Of a DNA stretch of 64,000 nt, positions 25,588 to 34,993 are shown piece after piece. Source of the stretch: Vicinamibacterales bacterium (lineage in GTDB: Bacteria > Acidobacteriota > Vicinamibacteria > Vicinamibacterales > 2-12-FULL-66-21); contig DASSPH010000061.1 in NCBI GenBank assembly GCA_035699745.1, positions 39,123 through 103,122 on the forward strand, read 5' to 3'. The position numbers and the translations under genes were made by a program. Every line of letters begins with the position of its first letter. The first letter of the stretch is position 1. Under the pieces are notes generated by a model. The model was not told the origin of the DNA. It made no database searches and was given only the letters and a program-made list of their open reading frames with translations.

Positions 25588-26882
25588 CGCCGCCCCATCG
25601 AGTAGTAGGCGAAGCCCAGCCCGCGCAGGTGCTCGGGGTTGTAGATGTTGCGGCCGTCGAAGATCACCGGCGTCTTCAGCAGCTTCTTGATGCGCGTCCA
25701 GTCCGGCTCCCGGAACTCGTGCCACTCGGTGACGATGGCGAGCGCGTCGGCCCCCGCCAGCGCCTCGTAGCTCTTGTCCTTCACGTCGACCGCGCTGCCG
25801 AAGATCGTCCGCGCCACCTTGGCCGCTTCCGGATCGTACGCCGCGACGGACGCGCCGGCCTCGAGCAGCGATTTGATCAGCGGCACTGACGGCGCCTCGC
25901 GCATGTCGTCGGTCTTCGGCTTGAACGCGAGGCCCCACACCGCGATCCGCTTCCCCCTGAGCGAGCCGAAGTGCTGCTTCATCTTGCCGAGCAGCCGGAC
26001 CTTCTGCCGCTCGTTCACGTTCTCGACCGCCTGCAGGATCTCGAACTGGTAATTCTTGGACGAGGCGAACTTCATCATCGCCTTGACGTCCTTGGGGAAG
26101 CAGCTGCCGCCGTAGCCGACGCCCGGGAACAGGAACGCCGGACCGATCCGGCGATCCGAGGCCACCGCGCGCCGCACCTGATCCACGTCCGCGCCGACCA
26201 CCTCGCAGACGTTCGCGACCTCGTTCATGAACGAGATGCGGGTCGCCAGCATGGCGTTCGCCGCGTACTTGCACAGCTCGGCGCTGGCGCAGTCCATCAT
26301 CATGATCGGCGCCCCGGTGCGGGTGAACGGCGCGTACAGCTCCTTCATGATCTCTGCCGCGCGCTGATCCTCGGCGCCGATGACCACGCGGTCAGGCTTC
26401 ATGAAGTCCTCGATCGCCGCCCCCTGCTTCAGGAACTCGGGGTTGCTGACGACGCTGAAGGGATGCGAGGTTTCCTTGCGAATCGTCTCGCGCACCTTCT
26501 CGCTGGTGCCGACCGGCACGGTGCTCTTGTCGACGATGACCTTGTAGCCGTTCATCGCCTTGCCGATCTGCCGCGCCACTTCGAGGACGTGGCGGAGATC
26601 GGCCGAGCCGTCTTCGCCGGTGGGCGTGCCGACGGCAATGAAGACAATCTGCGAGCTGCGCACCCCTTTGCCCAGGTCGGTGGTGAACAGCAGGCGCTTC
26701 TCGGCGCGGTTGCGGCGGACCAGCTCCTCGAGGCCGGGCTCGTAGATCGGGATGCGGCCGCGCTGGAGCGCGCGCACCTTCGCCGAATCCTTGTCGACGC
26801 ACACCACGTCGTTCCCGTTTTCGGCGAGGCAGGCGCCCGCCACCAGCCCCACGTAGCCCGTGCCGATCACCGCGATTTTCAT
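25584..26882 (-). CDS. ugd: UDP-glucose 6-dehydrogenase
   Basis: 432 residues. NAD site GTGYVGLVAG at 7-16; catalytic Cys261 in GYGGSCFPKD; conserved FLKQGAAIEDF and SxFMNEVANVCE. It oxidises UDP-glucose to UDP-glucuronate with two NAD+, the entry to acidic and xylose-containing polysaccharides. A UDP-glucuronate decarboxylase-like gene stands at 33982 in the same locus. It is divergent from the first glycosyltransferase; the 30-95 base gap between them must hold promoters for both sides. Confidence 0.97.
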   Translation of the reverse strand: MKIAVIGTGYVGLVAGACLAENGNDVVCVDKDSAKVRALQRGRIPIYEPGLEELVRRNRAEKRLLFTTDLGKGVRSSQIVFIAVGTPTGEDGSADLRHVLEVARQIGKAMNGYKVIVDKSTVPVGTSEKVRETIRKETSHPFSVVSNPEFLKQGAAIEDFMKPDRVVIGAEDQRAAEIMKELYAPFTRTGAPIMMMDCASAELCKYAANAMLATRISFMNEVANVCEVVGADVDQVRRAVASDRRIGPAFLFPGVGYGGSCFPKDVKAMMKFASSKNYQFEILQAVENVNERQKVRLLGKMKQHFGSLRGKRIAVWGLAFKPKTDDMREAPSVPLIKSLLEAGASVAAYDPEAAKVARTIFGSAVDVKDKSYEALAGADALAIVTEWHEFREPDWTRIKKLLKTPVIFDGRNIYNPEHLRGLGFAYYSMGRR

Positions 26883-26911
26883 AAACCCGTAACGCTAACA
26901 CGATTTCAAGA

Positions 26912-28090
26912 ATGACGTCAATTAATAGAGGCATAAGGAGTTGGCGCCACAACAGGTTGTGCTACCATGGCCGCGACTTGCGGATCCTGCTCGACTATCG
27001 GCCCGCGCTCCGCGAGCGGACCGGCGTGGGAGAGTACGCGCACGAGCTCGCCGCCGCGCTCGCCCGCCGCTTGCAGCCGCCCGACGCGCTCACGCTGTTC
27101 TCGAGCTCGTGGAAAGACCGGCTGGCCCCCGCCCGGGTCGCCGGGGCCGCACAGGTTGACGTCCGCGTGCCGGTCGGCGTGCTCAACGCCGCGTGGCACA
27201 GGCTCGGTTGGCCGCCGGTCGAACTCTTTGCCGGGGCGATCGACATCGCGCACTCCATGCATCCCCTGCTCATGCCAGCCCGCCGTGCCCGCCAGGTAAT
27301 CACGGTGCACGATCTCGACTTTCTCGATCACCCGGAGCGCACCCGAGGCGAGATCCGCCGCGATTACGCGGCGCTCGCCCCCGCCCACGCCGCGCGCGCC
27401 GATCTCGTCGTCACCGTCTCGCAGTTCACCGCGGGGGAAGTGCAGCGGCGTCTCGGCGTGCCGCGCGAGAAGATCGCCGTCTGCTCGCCGGGCGCACCGG
27501 CCTGGGCGGCGCGGCCGGATCGGCGGCCCGCCGGCCCGATTCTCTTCATGGGCACGCTCGAGCCGCGAAAGAATGTCGGCGTGCTGCTCGCCGCCTACGC
27601 CGGCCTGCTGCGGGGCCGCACGAACGATGCCGAAGCCCGCCGGCCCGTCCCCGAGTTGTGGCTGGCGGGAGGCGCGACGCCGGCGGCAGCCGACTGGCTG
27701 CGCGCCATCGAGCAACCGCCGTTAGCCGGGCACGTCAAACAGCTCGGGTACGTCGAGAGTCAGCGGCGCTACGACCTGTACACGCAGGCGTCCATGCTGG
27801 TGCTGCCGTCGCATCTCGAGGGCTTCGGCATCCCGGCGCTCGAGGCGATGACCGCCGGCGTCCCCGTCATCGTCAGCAATCGTGGGGCGCTGCCGGAGGT
27901 CACCGGCGGCGCGGCGCAGGTGATCGAGCCCGACGACGTCGAGGGCCTGGCGAGGGCGATGGAACGGTACCTGGATGACGCGGAGGGGGCGGCGACGAGC
28001 GCGGCGCGGAATGGAGTCCTCCGCGCGCGACAGTATTCCTGGGACGCGAGCGCCGCCGGGCTGCTCGCCCGCTATCGCGAGCTCGCATGA
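26912..28090 (+). CDS. family-4 glycosyltransferase
   Basis: 392 residues from ATG 26912. A TTG at 26978 is an alternative, since homology begins at LRILLDYRPALRERTGVGEY. GT-B fold: N-terminal acceptor domain to about 190 and C-terminal donor domain with FMGTLEPRKNVGVLL and the E-x7-E motif EGFGIPALEAMTAG near 305-320. Cytoplasmic or membrane-attached, adding sugars from NDP donors to a lipid carrier. First of a run of overlapping genes; the next ORF starts within its stop (ATGA). Confidence 0.9.
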   Translation: MTSINRGIRSWRHNRLCYHGRDLRILLDYRPALRERTGVGEYAHELAAALARRLQPPDALTLFSSSWKDRLAPARVAGAAQVDVRVPVGVLNAAWHRLGWPPVELFAGAIDIAHSMHPLLMPARRARQVITVHDLDFLDHPERTRGEIRRDYAALAPAHAARADLVVTVSQFTAGEVQRRLGVPREKIAVCSPGAPAWAARPDRRPAGPILFMGTLEPRKNVGVLLAAYAGLLRGRTNDAEARRPVPELWLAGGATPAAADWLRAIEQPPLAGHVKQLGYVESQRRYDLYTQASMLVLPSHLEGFGIPALEAMTAGVPVIVSNRGALPEVTGGAAQVIEPDDVEGLARAMERYLDDAEGAATSAARNGVLRARQYSWDASAAGLLARYRELA

Positions 28091-29190
28091 GCGACACCCC
28101 ACTGACGATCGGCATCGACGCCCGCGAGCTGCTCGGCGAACCGACCGGAGTCGGCCGATACCTCGGCGAGCTCCTGCGCCGCTGGATCGTGCGCCCGGAC
28201 GCGGCGTCGCGCCACTTCGTGCTGTACACGCCGGAGCCGCTGCCGTTCGTGGCGGCCGCCCCCGCGGGATCCAACCTTCGAGAGGTCGTGGCCGGATCGG
28301 GCCGGGGCACGTGGTGGGAACAGACGCATCTGCGCCGCGCGGTCCGCTCGGCGCCGCCGGACGTGTTCTTCGCCGGCGCCTACACCGCGCCGCTGGCGCT
28401 CGGCGTGCCGCTGGCGGTGACCATCCACGACGTGTCGTTCGCGGCGCATCCGGAGTGGTTCCGTCCGCGCGAAGGCGCCCGCCGGCGGCTGCTCACCCGC
28501 CAGGCCGCGCGCGCCGCGGAGATCGTCTTCACCGACTCACTCTTCTCGCGCGGCGAGATCCTCGAACGGCTCGGGGTGCCGGCGGAGCGCGTCAAGGTGA
28601 TTCCGCCCGGCGTGACGCTCCGCTCGCCTACCGACGCGCCGCGCGAGCCGCTGGTCCTGTTCGCCGGGACGATCCTCAACCGCCGCCGGCTGCCGGCGAC
28701 GATCACCGCGTTCGCGGCGGCGACGGCGACGCGGCCCGAAGCGCAGCTCGTCATCGCCGGGGCGGACCGCAGCTACCCGGCGCTCGACCTCGCGGCGCTC
28801 GCCGCGGCTGCCGGTGTCGGCAAGCGGGTGGAGATCCGCGATTACGTCCCGGAGCCCGAGCTCGACGCGCTCTACGCGCGCGCCTCGGTGTTCGTGTTTC
28901 TCTCCGAGTACGAAGGGTTCGGCCTGACGCCGCTGGAGGCGCTCTCGGCCGGCGTGCCGATCGTCGTGCTCGACACCCCGGTGGCGCGCGAAGTGTACGG
29001 CGACGCCGCCTGGTACGTGCCGCGGGACGCGGACGTCCGCGCCGCCACGCAGGCGATCCGCACGCTGCTCGAGGACGAAGCCAGCCGCGCGCGGCTGCTC
29101 GCGTCGGCTCCGGCGGTGCTCGCGCGATACTCGTGGGACACCGCCGCCGCCGAGACGCTCGCCGGGATCGAAGGAGCGGCGAGGCCGTGA
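28087..29190 (+). CDS. family-4 glycosyltransferase
   Basis: 367 residues. Begins LTIGIDARELLGEPTGVGRY, the glycine-rich acceptor-side loop typical of this GT4 subgroup. The donor domain has LFAGTILNRRRLPATI and YEGFGLTPLEALSAGVPIVV (E-x7-E motif, about 277-296). The sugar is unknown. It overlaps its neighbours at both ends (ATGA before, TGATG after). Confidence 0.92.
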   Translation: MSDTPLTIGIDARELLGEPTGVGRYLGELLRRWIVRPDAASRHFVLYTPEPLPFVAAAPAGSNLREVVAGSGRGTWWEQTHLRRAVRSAPPDVFFAGAYTAPLALGVPLAVTIHDVSFAAHPEWFRPREGARRRLLTRQAARAAEIVFTDSLFSRGEILERLGVPAERVKVIPPGVTLRSPTDAPREPLVLFAGTILNRRRLPATITAFAAATATRPEAQLVIAGADRSYPALDLAALAAAAGVGKRVEIRDYVPEPELDALYARASVFVFLSEYEGFGLTPLEALSAGVPIVVLDTPVAREVYGDAAWYVPRDADVRAATQAIRTLLEDEASRARLLASAPAVLARYSWDTAAAETLAGIEGAARP

Positions 29191-30014
29191 TGCTGTCGAT
29201 CGTAATCGTGAGCTTCAACGCGCGCGCCGACCTGGTGAACTGTCTGCTGTCGCTGAAGACGCATCCGCCCGCCATGCCGCACGAGATCATCGTGGTCGAC
29301 AACGCCTCGACCGACGACAGTGTGGCGGCGGCGCAGAAGGTTCCGGGCGTTCATGTCATCGAAATGGGACGCAACGCCGGATTCGCGGCGGCCAACAACG
29401 CCGGCATCGCGGTCAGCCGCGGCGACCTGCTGCTGTTGTTGAACAGCGACACCCTGGTGCCGGCCGGCGCGCTCGACGCGCTGACGGCGAGGCTGGGGGC
29501 GATGCCGGCCGCGGCCATCGCCGGCCCGCGCCTGATCGACGCCGAGGGGCGCCCGGAGCTGTCGTTCGGCCGGATGATCTCGCCGCTCAACGAGCTGTGG
29601 CAGCAGCGGCGGAGCGAGGCCTGGATCGCGCGGGAAACCGGGCGCGAGCAGTTCGTCGACTGGGTTTCCGGCGCGTGCCTGCTGGTCCGGCGCCAGGATG
29701 CGGTGCGCGCCGGGCTCCTCGACGAGCGGTTCTTCCTCTATACCGAGGACGTCGACTTCTGTCATGCGGTCAGATTCCTCGGCCGCAAGGTATTGTTTAC
29801 ACCTGTGGCGACCATCACCCACCTGCGCGGCCGTTCGCGATCGACCCGCCCCGAGGCGAGCCAGCGCGCCTACCGCCAGAGCCACGTCGCCTTCTATGAG
29901 AAACATCATCCGCTTTGGGCACCGCTGCTGAAGCTGTACCTCCGCCTCCGCGGCGAACCTCTCCCCGGCCGGGAGCGGCACGCGGACAGCGGCAAGCGCC
30001 CGGCGGGCGGCTGA
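29190..30014 (+). CDS. family-2 glycosyltransferase
   Basis: 274 residues from ATG 29190 (GTG 29187 also possible); the frame is open much further upstream but homology starts at MLSIVIVSFNARADLVNCLL. GT-A features: VVDNASTDDS near 32-41, the metal-binding LNSDT near 83-87, and YTEDVDFCHAVRFLG with the catalytic Asp near 187-190. The HLRGRSRSTRP C-terminal motif matches rhamnosyltransferase-like GT2 proteins, but I would not name the sugar. It overlaps the preceding gene's stop by one base. Confidence 0.92.
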   Translation: MLSIVIVSFNARADLVNCLLSLKTHPPAMPHEIIVVDNASTDDSVAAAQKVPGVHVIEMGRNAGFAAANNAGIAVSRGDLLLLLNSDTLVPAGALDALTARLGAMPAAAIAGPRLIDAEGRPELSFGRMISPLNELWQQRRSEAWIARETGREQFVDWVSGACLLVRRQDAVRAGLLDERFFLYTEDVDFCHAVRFLGRKVLFTPVATITHLRGRSRSTRPEASQRAYRQSHVAFYEKHHPLWAPLLKLYLRLRGEPLPGRERHADSGKRPAGG

Positions 30015-30015
30015 C

Positions 30016-31131
30016 ATGCGCATCGCCATCGACGCCCGCAAGCTTCGTGATTACGGCATCGGCACCTACGTGCGCAACCTGCTGCGTCAGCTCGGACGCC
30101 AGCCGGACGCGCACGAGTACGTCGTGCTCTGCCGCGAGGCGGACTGCGAGATCGTCGAAGAATCGGGACCGCGCTTCCGCGCCGTGGTCGAAACCGCCGG
30201 CGCCTACTCGGTGGCCGAGCAGTTCGCGATCCCGCTGGACCTTCGCCGCGAGGCGGTGGACCTGTTCCACGCGCCCCATTACGTGCTGCCGCCGCTGGCG
30301 CCGTGCCGTTCGGTGGTCACGATTCACGACTGCATTCACCTGCGCTTTCCGCAGTACCTGCCGAGCCGGCTCGGCTATGCCTACGCGCGCGGGCAGATGT
30401 GGGCGGCGACGCACAAGGCGGCCCGCGTGATCACCGTGTCGGAGGCGTCGAAGCGCGACATCCTGCGGTACTTCCGCGTGCCGGAATCGCGGATCGACGT
30501 GATCTACAACGCCATCGACGAACGGTTCTGGCTCGAGCCGGACGTCGAGGAGGTCAGGCGCGTCCGCGACCGCTATCGCCTGACCGATCCGTTCGTGCTG
30601 TACGCGGGCAACATCAAGCCGCACAAGAACCTGGAGCGACTGATCGAGGCGTTCCACCTGATGCGGCAGGGCGATCCGAACCTGAAGGACGTCCAGCTGC
30701 TGATCATCGGCGACGAGATCTCGAAGTACGCGACGCTGCGCCGGGCGGTGCACAGCCACAAGCTCCACAAGCACGTGCGCTTCTTCGGTTTCGTGTCGGA
30801 CCAGACGCTGGCGGCGCTTTACCGTCTCGCCGACGTGTTCGTCTTCCCTTCCCTGTACGAAGGGTTCGGGCTGCCGCCGCTGGAAGCGATGGCCAGCGGC
30901 ACACCGGTCATCACCTCCAACGTTTCCTCGCTGCCCGAGGTCGTCGGCGACGCCGCGCTGATGATCGACCCCTACGATCCGGCCGCGATCGCCGACGCGA
31001 TGGCGCGAGTCCTGACCGACACCGATCTGCGCGTGGACCTGCAGGGGCGCGGCTTCGCCAGGGCGCGCGACTTCTCCTGGGAGCGCTCGATCCGCCGGGT
31101 GCGGGAGATCTACGAAGAGGTCATGCAGTGA
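30016..31131 (+). CDS. family-4 glycosyltransferase
   Basis: 371 residues. Start [20 protein letters not shown]. Donor-domain motifs: [18 protein letters not shown] and [19 protein letters not shown] (E-x7-E, about 281-299). Close in design to mannosyltransferases of the WbaZ/MtfB type, though substrate cannot be fixed by eye. Begins two bases after the GT2 gene and overlaps the next GTG by four bases. Confidence 0.92.
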   Translation: MRIAIDARKLRDYGIGTYVRNLLRQLGRQPDAHEYVVLCREADCEIVEESGPRFRAVVETAGAYSVAEQFAIPLDLRREAVDLFHAPHYVLPPLAPCRSVVTIHDCIHLRFPQYLPSRLGYAYARGQMWAATHKAARVITVSEASKRDILRYFRVPESRIDVIYNAIDERFWLEPDVEEVRRVRDRYRLTDPFVLYAGNIKPHKNLERLIEAFHLMRQGDPNLKDVQLLIIGDEISKYATLRRAVHSHKLHKHVRFFGFVSDQTLAALYRLADVFVFPSLYEGFGLPPLEAMASGTPVITSNVSSLPEVVGDAALMIDPYDPAAIADAMARVLTDTDLRVDLQGRGFARARDFSWERSIRRVREIYEEVMQ

Positions 31132-32462
31132 CGCCGGCGGACGCCGGACCACGGCGCGTCGCCCTGGTGCACGACTGGCTCACCGGGATGCGGGGCGGCG
31201 AGAAGGTTCTCGAGGCGATCGCCGAGCTGTATCCCGCCGCCGCCATCCACTCGCTGCTCCACGTCCACGGATCCGTCTCGCCGCTGCTCGAGCGTCGGTC
31301 GAAGCGCCGCTCGTTCGTGCAGTGGCTGCCGGGGGCGGCGCGACATTACCGCAATTACCTGCCGCTCTTCCCCACCGCGATCGAGCAGTTCGATTTCGAC
31401 GATTGCGATTTGGTGATCAGCACGAGCCACTGCGCGGCGAAGTCGGTTGTCGTGCCGGGCCGCGCCCGACACATCTGTTATTGCCACTCGCCGATGCGCT
31501 ACGCGTGGGATCAGTTCGATTCGTACTTCGGACCCGGCCAGGTCGGAGAGACGCGGTCGAAACTGTTGAGACCGGTGCTGGCGCGGCTGGCCCGGTGGGA
31601 CCGCGACACGGCGGGCCGCGTGGACCGCTATGTGGCGAATTCTCATTATGTTGCGGGGAGAATCGGCCGATACTATAATCGCAGGTCGTCCGTTGTGCAT
31701 CCGCCCATAGATACCGGCTTCTACACCCCCGACCCGGCGCGGGATCCCGAGCCGTTCTTCCTGGCCGTCTCGGCACTGGTTCCCTATAAACGGCTGGACA
31801 TCGCGATTCGGGCAGCCGCCCGCATCGGAGGCGCTCTGACCATCGTCGGCCGCGGACCCGAGGAGTCCCGCCTGCGGGCCCTGGCCTCGTCGACCGGGGC
31901 GGCGGTGACCTTTTCAGGCTGGCTGCCGGATGTCGAGGTCCGGGAGCTGTACCGCCGCTCACGCGCGGTGTTGATGCCCGGCATCGAAGACTTCGGAATG
32001 GTCCCCGTAGAAGCGCAGGCGTGCGGACGCCCCGTCGTCGCCCTCGCCGAGGGAGGCGCGCTCGACAGCGTGGTGGACGGCGTCACCGGCATTCTGGTTC
32101 GGGAACCCAGCGTCGAGGCGTTCGCCGGCGCGATGAACGACGCCGGCGGGCGCCAGTTCGATCCGGTGGTCATTCGCCGGCACGCGGAGTCGTTCGGGAA
32201 GGAACGGTTCCAGACCCGGTTTGCCGAACTCGTCGACAGCGTGTGCGGCGGCGGTCCTGCCGCGCAGGACGCCGCAAGTCAGGCGCAGCGCCCCGGCAGT
32301 CCTGCTGCGCAGGACGCCGCAAGTCAGGTGCAGCGCCCCGGCAGCCCTGCCGCGCAGGACGCCGCAAGGTATGCGCAACGCGGCCGCAGTCCTGCCGCGC
32401 GGGACGCCGCAAGGTATGCGCAACGCCGCGGCAGTCCTGCCGCTCGCGAGAACAAACAATGA
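31128..32462 (+). CDS. family-4 glycosyltransferase with repeat tail
   Basis: 444 residues from GTG 31128, which overlaps the previous stop as GTGA; the frame is open upstream but homology begins RVALVHDWLTGMRGGEKVLE. Features: CYCHSPMRYAWDQFDSYF near 114-131, VSALVPYKRLDIAI, and IEDFGMVPVEAQACGRPVVA (E-x7-E, about 285-304). This is the WbaZ-like mannosyl/fucosyl transferase type that often begins assembly after the polyprenyl transferase. The final 68 residues are a 15-residue repeat from a palindromic DNA array (32250-32455) and are not part of the enzyme fold. The stop overlaps the next ATG. Confidence 0.92.
   Translation: MTPADAGPRRVALVHDWLTGMRGGEKVLEAIAELYPAAAIHSLLHVHGSVSPLLERRSKRRSFVQWLPGAARHYRNYLPLFPTAIEQFDFDDCDLVISTSHCAAKSVVVPGRARHICYCHSPMRYAWDQFDSYFGPGQVGETRSKLLRPVLARLARWDRDTAGRVDRYVANSHYVAGRIGRYYNRRSSVVHPPIDTGFYTPDPARDPEPFFLAVSALVPYKRLDIAIRAAARIGGALTIVGRGPEESRLRALASSTGAAVTFSGWLPDVEVRELYRRSRAVLMPGIEDFGMVPVEAQACGRPVVALAEGGALDSVVDGVTGILVREPSVEAFAGAMNDAGGRQFDPVVIRRHAESFGKERFQTRFAELVDSVCGGGPAAQDAASQAQRPGSPAAQDAASQVQRPGSPAAQDAARYAQRGRSPAARDAARYAQRRGSPAARENKQ
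32250..32455 (+). repeat. 45-base tandem repeat with hairpin core, in frame at a glycosyltransferase 3' end
   Basis: Five unit starts at 32250, 32295, 32340, 32385 and 32430. Each unit contains GTCCTGC-CGC-GCAGGAC or a close variant, a 7-bp stem with 3-base loop, then GCCGCAAG. Encoded unit: GSPAAQDAASQ(A/V)QRP, changing to ARYAQR in later copies. No unique spacers, so not CRISPR. Confidence 0.88.
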
Positions 32463-33898
32463 TGCGAAGGTATAACCGGCTGCTGGTCGCCTTCTTCATC
32501 ATCGGCGACCTGCTGCTCGGTGTGATCGCGTTCCTCACCGCCTACCTGCTGCGATTCGAGCTGCTCGACGGGCTCCTGCCGGTGGTCAAAGGGGTGCCGC
32601 CGTTCACGCAGTATCTCCGCATCGCGCCGTTCATCGGCGTGCTGGTGCCGATCGCCTTCCAGGTGCAGGGGCTGTATCGCCTGCGGCGCGGCCGATCGCG
32701 GGTGGACGATTTCTTCGGCGTCTTCGTCGGCACCATCCTCGCCGTCGTCCTCGGCCTCGGCGGCACGTTGTACTACCAGACGTATTACACGGCCGAGCCG
32801 GCGAAGGACGTCGGCCTCTACGAGGTCTCCCAGTTCGTCTGGCTGCTGTTCCTGACGCTGAACGTCGGGTTCGCGTACTCGTCGCGCGAGCTGGTGCGGG
32901 AAGCGCTGGAGCGCCGCTGGCGCGCCGGCATCGGGCTGAAGCGCGTGCTCATCGCCGGGGCCGGCGATCTCGGACGCGTGGTCGCGGACAAGGTCCTCGA
33001 GCACCGCGAGCTGGGCTTCAAGATCGTCGGCTTCATCGACGATCGTCCGGGGGACAACATCGGCTACCGCGGCATCCCGCTCATCGGCACCCTGTCGGAA
33101 GCGGACGACATCATCCGCCGCGAAGCGGTCGACCACGTCTACGTCGCGCTGCCGCTCGACGAGCACGTCAAGATGCTCTCCCTCGTCGAGGCGACCAACC
33201 GCGAAGGGGTCGACATCCACGTGGTCCCTGACCTGCTGCAATTCATCGCCCTGCGCGCGCGGCTGGAGAATCTCGACGGCGTCCCGATCATCAGCCTGAA
33301 CGACGTGCCGCTGCGCGGCTTCAACAGCGTGCTGAAGCGCGCCATCGACATCGCCATTTCCGCGACCGCCCTGCTCTTCCTCGCGATTCCATTCGCGATC
33401 ATCGCGGCGCTGATCAAGCGAGCCTCCCCCGGCCCGGTCTTCTACACCCAGGAGCGGATGGGGCTGGACGGCAAGGCCTTCACCGTTTACAAGTTCCGCT
33501 CGATGCACGTCGGCGCGGAGGATGACACCGGTCCGGTGTGGGCCCGCGACGACGATCCGCGCGCGACGAAGATCGGGCGGCTGCTCCGCCGCACCGACGT
33601 CGACGAACTGCCGCAGCTGTGGAACGTCCTGCGCGGCGACATGTCGATCGTCGGCCCGCGCCCGGAGCGCCCCTACTTCGTCGAGCAGTTCAAGCACCGC
33701 ATCCCGCAGTACATGCTGCGCCACAAGGTCAAGGCCGGCATCACCGGCTGGGCGCAGGTCAACGGCTGGCGCGGCAACACGTCGCTCGAGAAGCGCATCG
33801 AATACGACCTGTATTACATCGAGAACTGGTCGGTGGCGCTCGACCTCAAGATCATGTGGCTCACGCTGGTGCGCGGGCTCCAGCGGCCGGCGTTCTGA
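32459..33898 (+). CDS. polyprenyl glycosylphosphotransferase (initiating sugar transferase, WbaP/WcaJ-like)
   Basis: 479 residues from the first of two ATGs at 32459/32462. N-terminal four to five membrane helices (about 5-140), a Rossmann-like CoA-binding segment (KRVLIAGAGDLGRVVADKVL, about 160-180), then the catalytic bacterial sugar transferase domain from about 285: FNSVLKRAIDIAIS, YKFRSMHVGAED, DELPQLWNVLRGDMSIVGPR and the C-terminal GITGWAQVNGWRG. It transfers a sugar phosphate from a nucleotide sugar to undecaprenyl phosphate and so starts the repeat unit of this locus. Confidence 0.95.
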   Translation: MMRRYNRLLVAFFIIGDLLLGVIAFLTAYLLRFELLDGLLPVVKGVPPFTQYLRIAPFIGVLVPIAFQVQGLYRLRRGRSRVDDFFGVFVGTILAVVLGLGGTLYYQTYYTAEPAKDVGLYEVSQFVWLLFLTLNVGFAYSSRELVREALERRWRAGIGLKRVLIAGAGDLGRVVADKVLEHRELGFKIVGFIDDRPGDNIGYRGIPLIGTLSEADDIIRREAVDHVYVALPLDEHVKMLSLVEATNREGVDIHVVPDLLQFIALRARLENLDGVPIISLNDVPLRGFNSVLKRAIDIAISATALLFLAIPFAIIAALIKRASPGPVFYTQERMGLDGKAFTVYKFRSMHVGAEDDTGPVWARDDDPRATKIGRLLRRTDVDELPQLWNVLRGDMSIVGPRPERPYFVEQFKHRIPQYMLRHKVKAGITGWAQVNGWRGNTSLEKRIEYDLYYIENWSVALDLKIMWLTLVRGLQRPAF

Positions 33899-33904
33899 TC
33901 GGCC

Positions 33905-33980
33905 GCCAGTTGCCGGTCGCCAGTTTCCAGTAGCCAGTTGCCAGTTGCCAGTTGCCAGTAGCCAGTTGCCAGTTTTCAGC
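33905..33980 (+). repeat. heptamer array (GCCAGTT)
   Basis: Eleven units fill the gap between the sugar transferase and the UXS-like gene: GCCAGTT, GCCGGTC, GCCAGTT, TCCAGTA, GCCAGTT x3, GCCAGTA, GCCAGTT x2, TTCAGC. The 7-base period is exact throughout although bases vary. No inverted arm. Confidence 0.92.
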
Positions 33981-33981
33981 G

Positions 33982-34911
33982 ATGCCTAGAGCCGTAATCA
34001 CCGGGGCCGCCGGGTTCATCGGTTCCCACCTGTCCGAAGCGCTGCTCGACCGCGGATGGTCTGTCGTCGGCATCGACAACCTGCTCACCGGCAGCGTCGA
34101 CAACATCGCGCATCTCGCCGGGCGGGACTTCATGTTCGTGAAGCACGACGTCACGAACTACATCTATGTCGACGGTCCCGTCGATCTGGTGCTGCACTGG
34201 GCGAGCCCGGCGAGTCCGATCGACTATCTCGAGCTGCCGATCCCGACGCTGAAGGTCGGCGCGCTCGGAACCCACAAGGCACTCGGCCTGGCCAAGGCCA
34301 AGCACGCGCGGTTCGTCATCGCCTCGACCTCCGAGGTCTACGGCGACCCGCTCGAGCATCCGCAGAAAGAAACCTACTGGGGGAACGTCAACCCGGTGGG
34401 CCCGCGCGGCGTCTACGACGAGGCCAAGCGCTTCGCCGAGGCGATGACCATGGCGTACCACCGGTATCACGGCCTGGACACGAAGATCGTGCGGATCTTC
34501 AACACCTACGGACCGCGGATGCGCCTGAACGACGGCCGCGCCGTGCCGGCGTTCATGAGCCAGGCGCTGCGCGGCGAAGACGTGACGATCTTCGGCTCCG
34601 GCAAGCAGACCCGGAGCTTCTGCTACGTCAGCGATCTGGTGGATGGCATCCTGCGGCTCGCCCAGTCGAACCTGAACGACCCCGTCAACATCGGCAACCC
34701 GCACGAGATGACGATCGAAGAGATCGCCCGGACGATCATCCGCATGACGGGGTCGAGCAGCAAACTGGTCTACCGTCCGCTGCCGGAGGACGATCCGAAA
34801 GTGCGGCAGCCGGACATCACCCGGGCCCGCACGCTGCTCGGCTGGGAGCCGAAGGTCGGGCTCGAAGAAGGGCTCGCCAGGACCTTGGAGTACTTCCGGG
34901 GAAAAGTGTAA
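33982..34911 (+). CDS. UDP-glucuronate decarboxylase-like NAD-dependent epimerase (UXS family)
   Basis: 309 residues from ATG 33982, the last base pairs before it being array [13 protein letters not shown] at 8-17, [16 protein letters not shown] (about 73-88), STSEVYGDP, and YDEAKRFAE with catalytic Tyr and Lys near 144-148; the ARG-rich C-terminal [19 protein letters not shown] is typical of UXS. Predicted to decarboxylate UDP-glucuronate, made by Ugd in the same locus, to UDP-xylose. Related dTDP-glucose dehydratases cannot be fully excluded. Confidence 0.93.
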   Translation: MPRAVITGAAGFIGSHLSEALLDRGWSVVGIDNLLTGSVDNIAHLAGRDFMFVKHDVTNYIYVDGPVDLVLHWASPASPIDYLELPIPTLKVGALGTHKALGLAKAKHARFVIASTSEVYGDPLEHPQKETYWGNVNPVGPRGVYDEAKRFAEAMTMAYHRYHGLDTKIVRIFNTYGPRMRLNDGRAVPAFMSQALRGEDVTIFGSGKQTRSFCYVSDLVDGILRLAQSNLNDPVNIGNPHEMTIEEIARTIIRMTGSSSKLVYRPLPEDDPKVRQPDITRARTLLGWEPKVGLEEGLARTLEYFRGKV

Positions 34912-34914
34912 GAA

Positions 34915-34992
34915 GATTTGGAAATCTGGAAATCTGGAAATTTGGAAATCTTGAACATTTCCAAATTCCCACATTTCCAAATTTCCAAATCT
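34915..34992. repeat. octamer array in two inverted arms
   Basis: The left arm (AAATCTGG-type units, to about 34950) and right arm (CCAAATTT-type units, from about 34956) are complementary and separated by TTGAAC. The array fills the gap between two convergent stops and could fold into a long hairpin. Its right arm is nearly the same as that of the array at 48578-48655. Confidence 0.92.
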
Positions 34993-34993
34993 C

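Noticed and set aside
30303..31127. Long upstream extension of the glycosyltransferase frame starting at 31128
   Set aside because: Overlaps a well-supported glycosyltransferase in another frame and reads as Arg/Ala-rich noise; the GTGA junction at 31128 is the natural start.
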